Positions 23,108-31,355 of a DNA stretch of 64,000 bases are shown here, one piece after another; the first letter of the stretch is position 1; the number at the start of each line of letters is the position of its first letter. The notes under the pieces were generated by a model. It saw only the letters and a program-made list of their open reading frames with translations, had not been told where the DNA came from and did no database searches. The position numbers and the translations under genes are program-made. The stretch comes from Siniperca chuatsi (taxonomy: Eukaryota > Chordata > Actinopteri > Centrarchiformes > Sinipercidae): NCBI RefSeq assembly GCF_020085105.1, contig NC_058058.1, positions 2,551,587 through 2,615,586 on the forward strand, read 5' to 3'.

Positions 23108-23788
23108 CACAGGCAACAAGACCAACAAGGGTAAGTGTTTTCCTCTAGAAAGATGTCACGAAGACGTGATGTTGCATTGAGCTATTAAATACATTTTCTT
23201 TTCTTCGCAGGGTCAGAAGAGTCTCTGAGCAGCGGTGACTCTGGCGGTAAGTGTCTTTTGTGGACTGATTGAAAGCCGCACAGAGCAGGTTTACGCTTCC
23301 GTAGCCCCAAGCGGTCCCCCGTCCCCCGGCGACTAACATAGCAAACCAGGCGGTTATGTGGCATGTGCTGTAACCGCAACGGGTTTTTGGGATACTCCAC
23401 AAATGTTCTGAGCACAAATACACGTTCATTCACCTCTATTGTGTTGGAAGAAGCCTCAGAGACAGAAAACTCAAAACCTGGACAAATACAATAAAAATCT
23501 ACACTGTATGTGAAAGAAAGAATAACGCATCACCACAAATGTATGGTTATCATAGAAAATACATGAAAAAGCCACAGCAGATAGGCCTCTGTTTGTATTA
23601 TCTATTGTATACATAAAATAACTCTTCTGTTCATCCCTGCAGACACGGGCAGCCAAAACCCCACCCCCGCGTCCTCCATCACCGGGTCCTCCATCACCGG
23701 GTCCTCCATCACCGGGTCCTCCACCCCCGGGTCCACCGCCCCCGAGTCCCAAAGTCTCCTGAAGGGAAATGCAGCGGAACAAGCCTGA
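16446..23788 (+). CDS. MHC class I alpha chain, copy 1 (complete)
   Basis: Eight exons join in frame to 405 residues: 16446-16500 (leader [18 protein letters not shown]), 19491-19763 (alpha1), 20018-20308 (alpha2), 20627-20911 (alpha3, Ig C1), 21635-21748 (connecting peptide and transmembrane), 23113-23130, 23211-23246 and 23643-23788 (cytoplasmic). Alpha1 starts [17 protein letters not shown] and ends in the glycosylation sequon NDT. Equivalents of the classical peptide-terminus anchors are visible: Y7, Y59, R84 (usual in fish), T143, K146, W147, Y159, with F at 171. Alpha2 has the C101/C164 pair and alpha3 the [10 protein letters not shown]...YTCEVNH Ig pair. The membrane segment is followed by KKG. 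The tail contains three SSITG repeats. The product should pair with beta2-microglobulin at the cell surface and present peptide to T cells, or act as a non-classical ligand. The wording WMHGCEG and [10 protein letters not shown] differs from the classical U lineage; I suspect the L lineage, from memory only. Confidence 0.9.
16541..16562 (+). promoter_or_regulatory. Interferon-response-like motif in MHC copy 1 intron 1
   Basis: Just after the leader exon, gtgaaagtaaaag resembles an ISRE/IRF site (GAAANNGAAA) with one mismatch. Interferon control is expected for class I genes, but the motif is weak. Confidence 0.25.
16805..17100. repeat. Dispersed 'gattaatcgat' repeat in MHC copy 1 intron 1
   Basis: taattctggattaatcgttt... 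to ttgattgattaatcggctaatcg, with the internal aaatggtgaaaaatcat and agcccagggggacgtc typical of the family. Confidence 0.55.
17990..18335. repeat. Second dispersed 'gattaatcgat' repeat in the same intron
   Basis: Runs from attagagcggaaacaattaa through gacaactattttgataattg to gtatttaccagttgcagcc. It is a diverged copy of the family seen at 8345 and 38346. Confidence 0.55.
19228..19405 (-). mobile_element. 3' end of an L2-like LINE, minus orientation
   Basis: attcaattcaattcacttta...tatagcgccaattc...ctataga gcaggtccagac is the reverse complement of the 3' tail of the LINE at 28886-30300, including the gaattgaattgaa tail. It is a 5'-truncated copy of the same family, lying just upstream of the alpha1 exon. 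Confidence 0.75.
19436..20922 (+). repeat. Ectodomain block shared with MHC copy 2 (1487 bp)
   Basis: From ttatctgccttgtctaatag to gtaagaaact this sequence, introns included, is nearly identical to copy 2 at 27911-31355 once the LINE and a 550-bp segment are removed there. Similarity falls away sharply at both edges; the 3' edge lies about 11 bases inside the intron after alpha3. Confidence 0.85.
22217..22367. repeat. Small foldback element in the MHC copy 1 tail intron
   Basis: Arms gtagaaaaggtttcagtcgt (22228-22247) and its near-complement acgattgaaaccttttctac (22296-22315) enclose a perfect inner palindrome, tcagaatcttgattctga. The word gctttcatatgg occurs on both flanks (22217 and 22356). 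It is non-coding. Confidence 0.65.
23069..23112 (+). repeat. (TG)n tract directly before the 18-nt MHC exon
   Basis: About 18 TG repeats run almost to the acceptor taacacag/GCAAC. The exon they precede is only 18 nt long and phase-symmetric, so its inclusion may depend on this tract. Confidence 0.8.
23672..23731 (+). repeat. 15-bp coding tandem repeat in the MHC copy 1 tail
   Basis: The unit tcctccatcaccggg occurs three times, then once as tcctccacccccggg, coding [21 protein letters not shown] length-variable, serine/threonine-rich cytoplasmic segment is the result. Confidence 0.9.
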
Positions 23789-24705
23789 AGTCTCTGCAGA
23801 TGATTTTCATCAGACTACATGAAGACTCACTGTGCTTACCAATACAACAAATACATTTACTCTGGGATGCAAATTAAAAGGGGAATTTGAAAATCGACAA
23901 ACATATATAAGCTCAGAAATTTCTCCACTGCCTCTTAAAGGGTTCAATACAGTGAAGTACAGTGAAGCACCGATCGGACAGGGTGTTTACGGATGTAGCG
24001 ACACCGCCAATCACAACTTTCACAAATCAGCGTGTTCCAGCCACGCTTAGCGGCTTTTTAAAACATCTGGCTGTCGACAGTCATAAGTAGGAAGTGCTGT
24101 TCTGAAAATGTGTCTCTGTCAACCCTGAAACGTAAATTCGACAATGAAACCCGTCAGTTTAACGCTGCCTGGACCGGCAAGTATGTGTTTATTTTACCGC
24201 CATCTCCAAACGCCTGCTAATTTTTATTACATTTATTTGCATTTGTTTAAAATTTGTCACTACCAAACACTTTTAACAGGTTTGAAATAGGCTGCTGAAA
24301 ATGTCCGGCCCATCTACACGTCCTGGTTTTAAAATCTGGCCCAACTGAGTTTGTAATTGAACAGCCCTGATGCAGTCAGTCTCAAAGTTTTAACCATGGA
24401 TTAAAAAGAAGTACTCTATATTTTGAGTGAGTGATAAGCAGGTATCATTTAAAGCAAGTGGTGTGACTTATAAAGTACTGCTTGTATTCATTTAATACCC
24501 TCTGTTGTAAATACAAGTTTTCTTTTTTTTGAGTTTATGAAAAAAGCATTTTAGAAGCTGTTGATGTGCAAGTTTATTGCAAGAATCTGATCTGATATTA
24601 TAAAACATGCTCCTGTCACTGATCGTTTGTGCTGGGTGTATTGTTAGGGAATGACAGGCCTCTGATCACTTTTTAAATCCAAGATTAAATTAATACTGTT
24701 TGCAA

Positions 24706-24711
24706 AATAAA
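24706..24711 (+). terminator. Polyadenylation signal for MHC copy 1
   Basis: AATAAA about 920 bases after the stop. A further acaataaaat lies near 25018. The first 3'UTR part (ttttcatcagactacatgaa) is recognisably homologous to the copy 2 3'UTR. Confidence 0.45.
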
Positions 24712-25300
24712 GATTATTTTTTTATTATTATTTACCAATTTCCTGGTAATTCGTTGCTGGTGGCTTTTCTAAATACAGTAAATCATGAAACATTGTCTGT
24801 CTTCAGCATATTAAATATTATTTTCTGGATTTTATATTTCTGGTTTGTTTGGCACTCACGTAGTTGACAAATATGAAAGTATTGTTATCCAGCTGTTTAT
24901 TAGTTGCTGAAATGCGAGGATTTTTTTGTTGTTACCTGTGGTAAAAAAAAAAAAAGTGCACACCTGATGATGATAATAATTATAATGATAATTGTTTAAT
25001 TATCTTTTTTGGAAAATACAATAAAATATGTCTGCTTAACAAGTATCAGTCTGTCGGTCTCTGCATTACGTTCATGTGGAATCAAAAGATCAATTTGCTC
25101 AACCGGAAGCCGGTAGAGACAGCTGTCAGATGTTTACAGCTTCTGTCTAAAAAGTTAGAATGAGTTCGAGTCATTAATATTTCATTGTGAATTCATGTGC
25201 CGACGATTTAGGAGAGACATTAAATTAATGTTGATATTTTTTTGTATTGTTTCTTTTGAAAGGGCAAAGCCAAGACGCGGCCACAGCTTTTTCCTCCTGT

Positions 25301-25707
25301 CACGTGTCGGCGTTTGAATCACGTGCACGTGTCAGATAAACATTGTACACCACTGTTGAACTCAAGCGGCGTTTAATAAACTGTACTGTAACACGGAAGA
25401 AGTCTTAATTGTGGCAGCAGTTAGCAGACACGCAGCGGCGGTAGGCTGGCGTTACGGCATGACGTCACTAGACGGCGACAGAAGAGCACGTTTTTTTTTT
25501 TATTGTGCGCGTGTTTCACGTGGAATACATCCGTGGTTTTTCGGCTCTGCTTTAACACGGAGCACGGGACTATCCCCGTGCTCCCACTGTATGGGAACTT
25601 AGTCGGAAAACACACTGACTGGTAATAACGTGTTATTAACATTTTGTCTTAGCCAATCAGAAAATGACTAACGTGTAGTCCTATTAATGGAAACATAACA
25701 GCACGTG
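25301..25707. promoter_or_regulatory. Cluster of five CACGTG E-boxes
   Basis: Perfect CACGTG lies at 25301-25306, 25320-25325, 25326-25331 (the last two back to back), 25517-25522 and 25702-25707. CACGTG is the core for USF/MYC/MITF-TFEB type bHLH factors. An inverted CCAAT (agccaatcag) lies at 25653. No gene start is recognised directly beside it. Confidence 0.5.
25425..25578 (+). other. Relic resembling the atad2 promoter
   Basis: cgttacggcatgacgtcact and the following agacggcgacagaagagcac match 35830-35875 upstream of atad2, both centred on the CRE TGACGTCA (25460-25467 and 35841-35848). The similarity resumes at ctctgctttaacacggagca against ctctgcctcaacacacggag near 35955. No atad2 coding exon follows here. 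I infer that the tandem duplication which made the second MHC gene extended into the atad2 promoter. Confidence 0.6.
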
Positions 25708-25738
25708 ACACAAATGAAAAGTCAGGTGATCCCCGGAG

Positions 25739-26012
25739 TCATGGGACGACTGTGGCTCAGTGGTAGAGCTCCAATCGGAAGGTCGGCGGTTCGATCCCGG
25801 CTTCCCCCAGCCCGCATGTGGAAGTGTCCTTGGGCAAGACACCGAACCCCAAATTGCTCCCGATTGCTTCGGTGTGTGAATGATTAGTTTCTCTCAACTC
25901 CTGCCATCAGTGTATGAATGTGTGTTAATGTGATGATGTGATGTGTTGAAGCGCTTTGAGTGGTCCGAAAGACTACAAAGGCCCTGTATAGTAAAGTACA
26001 GTCCATTTACCT
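25739..26012 (+). mobile_element. tRNA-derived SINE, plus orientation
   Basis: The head gtggctcagtggtagagctc (A box) and ggttcgatcccggc (B box) are followed by the body cttgggcaagacaccgaacc and the 3' part gaagcgctttgagtggtc...tacagtccatttacc, a well-known teleost SINE architecture. It could be mistaken for a tRNA gene, but the acceptor stem does not close. Confidence 0.85.
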
Positions 26013-26774
26013 TTCCGAGAGCCGACTCTTCTGCCTCAGTTACTCTCTGATTTGATTTGTTGCAAGAAATAAATATGCAAGATTCTTCATCTGCAATACA
26101 TAGAAATATTGATACTGATAGTCATATTGGTGGTTAAAAAGTGGGATGCGTCAAGAATAACTATCCTAACAAAAATAACACCCCGCTAATGAAATAGTGC
26201 GGTTAATAAATAATTACACAACTCTATACAGACACACACAGAAGCCCTGTTTTTCAATTTAATTTGATATAAAACAAAACATATTTATGATCTGTTCAAA
26301 AGGCTGAGCTGAGGTCAGGGATGTTTAATTAATAAAAGCCAAACCTGAAGCTTTAATGACATACATTAGAGCTGCAAACCACAACACATCACATGTGCAC
26401 ACAATGTGGAAGCAGCAGTCAGCAGCGGTGTGTTCACCAAACCAGCAAATGTTTGGTATTTCGTGGGATTAGTGACGTGTCAATCGGTTATTAAAATTCC
26501 CATTAAATGAATCATTTCAGCACTGACAACGTTGACGTTTATTCCACGTTACTGTAGCAGGCATCTGAATAAATGTAAGCCTAACTTCACGCAGCAGAAA
26601 CAAAGTGTTTAATTGGCCTTTTTGAAACTTGGATGGCCTTTATTTGGAGCACCACCCAAATGCACCATCTACTGGACGTCACACAGCGAAGAGGCGCAGC
26701 ACCTGCAGCAGCAGAGTGAGCATCAGTTCAGCTGCCCGAGGTTTAAAACCAGGAAGGTCAGCTTTGTGCTCAAA
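26013..26774. other. DNA between the SINE and the MHC copy 2 leader
   Basis: No gene is seen. Short, diverged matches to the region upstream of the copy 1 leader occur (for example tgtgttcacc at 26429 against tgcgttcacc at 16100), consistent with an old duplication of the promoter. No X-box-like motif was found. Confidence 0.35.
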
Positions 26775-26833
26775 ATGTGTCCGGTTGCAGTTTTCATCGT
26801 GCTCGGGACGGGGCTGATGGTGAACCAGAGACC
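26775..26833 (+). pseudogene. Leader exon of MHC copy 2, apparently without a usable donor
   Basis: ATG opens MCPVAVFIVLGTGLMVNQRP, alignable with the copy 1 leader [18 protein letters not shown]. In copy 1 the exon ends AGCG/gtaagt in phase 1. Here the same place reads aaccagagacccgttaatgt: every nearby GT would give phase 0, which runs into a stop in alpha1. Either this exon is dead, or copy 2 uses another leader that I could not find. Confidence 0.55.
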
Positions 26834-27910
26834 CGTTAATGTGAGGCAGGAAAAAGCAAAATAAGAAATCATTTATGCTGTTTTAAAAAAATCAATTTCC
26901 ACTCACCCCACAGGCCTGCTGCAACTAAGTGATAGCAGATGAAGTCGAGTCGAAATACAAGAAATTAGATGAATATTCTTCATGCAGAAAGTTCTTCGAG
27001 GACTTATCTTCACTGTGTATAACATGTCACACATTAAGGTCAAGGTTGCTTTTATTGACTCCCTAAAGAGAAAATTGTCTTAGATTAAAGAAAATTAAGC
27101 AAATGCAGGGGGTTGACCTTTCTTTAATTTTCTTCTCACGTTCAAGACGAACATCAACAACAAGAATGTAACAAATAAGTAAAGAAAAAGATCAGGAAAG
27201 TATGGAAGAGGAAACCAAAAAGTTGATCCCCAAGGGGAAACTCACAGGAACAGAAGTACTAAGCAAAAAAATATAATACACTATAATACAGGTCAGATTA
27301 ATTAAGTACAAAGTGGATATACGTATAAAATTAAAATAAGTGTAAAGTAAAGTGGATTACCAGTTGATGATAAGTATGTACGGTATAATAATACAATGTA
27401 ATAATATAAGTAATAAGTAATAGTGCATGCACTGTCAAGTTAAGTGTGGTCATGTACAAGCTGTGCTTTACGATCTTTTTGCAGCAGGACAGTCATTAAC
27501 AATGTTTCATTATCAGATGATCTACCGATCACTGTTTCGGTAAATATGTGAAGCGCTTAAATCTGACCAACGGTGGAAAAACACAAAGTCATTCAAAATG
27601 AAACTGACAAAAGCAAGCGTTCCTCAAGGGTGAAGAAAGGAAGGAAGCAGTTGCCTCTAATCTTAAAATAGGCTAACTGTCTAGTTTGGGGGAAGTCAGA
27701 ATGACAACACAGACATTGAGAGAATCTACATTTATTAATTTCATTTTTGTCCTCCTGATTAAGTAGCTATCCTGAGCTCAGGAGTAATATTGTCACTTAC
27801 AGATGTAGTTCTCTTTCTGTTCACTCCAAATAAACCAGAAACACCAAACACATCTCTGCCCCTGAAACTTGTATAACTTGTAACTCCCTCTCCCCACAGG
27901 GGTTAATGAA

Positions 27911-30900
27911 TTATCTGCCTTGTCTAATAGATATTTGTCTGTCTTTCTACCTGTGTGACTCTCAGAGAAGCATTCCCTCACTTACATCTACACGGCCCTC
28001 TCCAAACCTGTCGGACTCCCGGGCATCCATGACTTCACAGCCATGGGTCTGCTGAACGACAGGATGATCGACTACTTTGACAGTGAGAACCAGAAGAAAG
28101 TTCCCAAACAGACCTGGATGAAAGAGCGACTGCCTGCAGATTACTGGGACAAAGGCACACAGTCCCGCCAGAGCAAGCAGCAGTGGTTCAAAGTCAACAT
28201 CGACATCCTGATGCATCGAATGAGACAGAACGACACCGGTAAGATCCATGAAACGTGAAGGACCGGGACCGCTTTTTGATGAAGACCATGAAATCAACAA
28301 CTATGATAACTCTCTATAGATAATCCTAAAATAAAGTGTTTTTGGTGTTAAGTTACTCTTTAATGTTTAACCAGAAAACCACAAATATTCAAATGTGACC
28401 CACCTCATCATCGTGTCTGGCTATGGATCCTTTTCCTTGTTGTTAGTCATTTATTTAACTGTCCTGGCATTATCTCTTGTTTCAGACGTCCATGTTCTTC
28501 AGTGGATGCACGGCTGTGAGGGCGTCACGCAGCCCAACGGCGAGATTAAGTTCCAACGCGGCATGGACATGTACAGCTACGACGGAAACGACTTCCTGTC
28601 CTTCGACGCCGCCCACGAAGTCTGGGTCGCCCCAGTTCAAGAGGCCGTACAGACTAAGAGGAAGTGGGATGAAGTCCAGGTCCTAAAAGAATACACCAAA
28701 GGCTACCTGGAGAACGAGTGTATTAGTTGGTTGAGCAAGTTCGTGAAATATGAGCAAGAGCAGCTACAACAGGCCTGTATGTATGACAGAAAATCATTTC
28801 TATATTTTTATATTCATTATTACTAGAGATAATAGACTTAGCTTTAGTGTTGAAGGACTACTGTGCAGGTTGTTAAAATATGAAACCACTAAGCTGGTTT
28901 AAATTCTATCTATCAGATCGATCTCAGTTTGTACATGTTAACGGTGAGTCCTCCGTGCACGGCAAAGTTAGTCACGGAGTTCCACAAGGTTCTGTGCTTG
29001 GACCGATTCTATTCACCTTATATATGCTTCCTATAGGCAGTATTATTAAGAAGCACTCCATAAACTTTCATTGCTATGCAGATGATACCCAATTATATCT
29101 ATCGATCAAGCTAGATGAAACTAACCAGTTAACTAAACTTCAGGCATGCCTTAAGGACATAAAGACCTGGATGACCGGCAACTTTCTGATGTTAAACTCT
29201 GACAAAACTGAAGTTATTGTACTTGGTCCCAAACACCTCCGAGACAAATTATCTAAAGATATGGTTACTCTAGATGGCATCGCCCTGGCCTCCAGCAACA
29301 CCGTAAGGAACCTCGGAGTTATCTTTGATCAGGATTTGTCCTTTTTACCTACGTAACATTGCAAAAATTAGGCACATCCTGATGATGAAAATGATGCAGA
29401 AAAACTAGTCCATGCATTTGTTACTTCTAGGCTGGACGAATGCAATTCCTTATTATCAGGCTGCCCGAATAAGTCCCTTAAGACTCTCCATTTGATCCAG
29501 AATGCTGCGGCACGTGTACTGACAAAAACTAGGAAAAGAGATCATATCTCTCCAATATTAGCTCCTCTGCACCGGCTTCCTGTAAAATTTAGAATAGAAT
29601 TTAAAATCCTTCTTTCACCTACAGAGCTCTTAATGGTCAGGTACGTTCATATCTTAACCCCACTAGAACACTGTGCTCCCAGGATGCAGGGTTACTTGTG
29701 GTTCCTAGAGTCACCAAAAGTAGAACGGGAGCCAGAGCTTTCAGTTATCAAGCTCCTCTCCTGTGGAACCAGGTCCCAGTTTGGGTTCAGGAGGCAGACA
29801 CCATCTCCACATTTAAAGAGTAGGCTTAAGACTTTCCTCTTTGATGAAGCTTATAGTTAGGGCTGGCTTGGGTGAGTCCTGAACCATCCCTTAGTTATGC
29901 TGCTATAGGCCTCAACTGCCGGGAGACTTCCCATGATGCACCTCTCTCCTCCTCTCCCTCTCCATCTGAATGCATTTTTATCCCATTACTGCATGTTAGT
30001 AACTCGACACCTTCTCTCTCCCGTAGTTTTGTGCTGAGTCTGGATCTGTGGTTGTGGGCCAGCTCGACAACTACAGTTGTTGTTATTGGCTCTGTTACTG
30101 ATGCTGACATGATTCTTCCTAAAGCTGTCATTCCTATTATTACAAATTTCTTAATATTAACGCTATAATTACTATTCTACTATATTAAAAAAATTATAAA
30201 GAGTACGGTCTTGACCTGCTCTATAGGAAAAGTGCAATGAGATAACTTCTGTTTTGAATTGGCGCTATAGAAATAAAATTGAATTGAATTGAAATTGAAA
30301 CTAACAATTGATATTTACACAAAATCTGTTACATTTATTTTTTATTTAATAATTACTTGCAATTTCTTCTGTGAGCATTTCTTAAATTATAGTATTTGTC
30401 AAGAGACATTTTCAGCTCTAGATGTGGCAACGTTTCCATCAACCTTTTTCATAAAAAAAAAAACTGATATGGGTTCAATAGTATTTTATCAAATCCAAAT
30501 TCTATAAATTCCCTGATCGAATCCACTTAGTTTCACCTTTCAACATTTGTAAGTAAAGTTAAAAAATAACAGAAACTCAAAGATTCATTTGAGATCTGTA
30601 ATCACCTTTTTGGGCTGAGAAGGTAGAAACACTACAGTTTTAGTGGCAGCCTAATTGATGTAATTTGCCAACCTGGAACCAAATCCAAAATAGAACCGGC
30701 TCTGTGAACCCAACCCTCGCAAACGCCATATTCAGTAACAGCCATGATCTTTTTAATCCGGACAGAAAGTAGTTTGGAAAATGACCTGAAATTCTAAAAC
30801 GAAGCATGTGTCAAAGCAGTGGTGTTTGATGTTGCTAGTTTTAGTATCGTGTGTTTTTGTGTCATACTGGTGTTATGATTAAAAATGTGTACTGTGCCTG

Positions 30901-31355
30901 TTTGATTTCGCAGTAGAAGTTGTAGCGATAGATTGTCTTTATTCTGAGTCATTCAGGTCATTATGAAGACATCAGTGGTACGAACAGTATCATATGTTTG
31001 GTGACATTGATCTGTAGCATACTGCAGATATGAACTCTCTTTACGGTTTCTCTTTCCAGCTGCTCCAGCGGTGTACCTGTATACAAAGAAGACCAGAGTT
31101 GAGGCAAACATCATTTTGACGTGCCTAGCCACAGGTTTCTACCCAAAAGACATCGTCCTGCAGATCAAAAGGAACGGCCGTGTTCTAACGAGAGAGGACG
31201 GATTGATCTCCTCGGGCGTTCGACCAAATGAAGACGAGACCTTCCAGAGGAGAGACAGCGTGGAGATTTTAAGGAGTGACGTGTCTACGTACACCTGTGA
31301 AGTGAATCACCCTGGATCCAGGTTGCATGTTGAGAAGGTCTGGGGTAAGAAACTT
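27911..31355 (+). repeat. Ectodomain block of MHC copy 2, interrupted by a LINE
   Basis: Near-identical partner of 19436-20922. The block carries two extra segments, 28886-30300 (LINE) and about 30332-30881 (550 bp absent from copy 1), both in the intron between alpha2 and alpha3. Confidence 0.85.

Noticed and set aside
23471-23782. Gly-rich minus-strand frame ([14 protein letters not shown])
   Set aside because: It is the antisense of the 15-bp repeat in the MHC copy 1 tail exon.
25745-25805. tRNA gene
   Set aside because: A and B boxes are present, but the SINE body follows directly and the acceptor stem does not close.
28880-29356. 158-codon reverse-transcriptase gene
   Set aside because: It is an internal fragment of a 5'-truncated LINE whose start codon is supplied by the flanking MHC intron; frame breaks follow.
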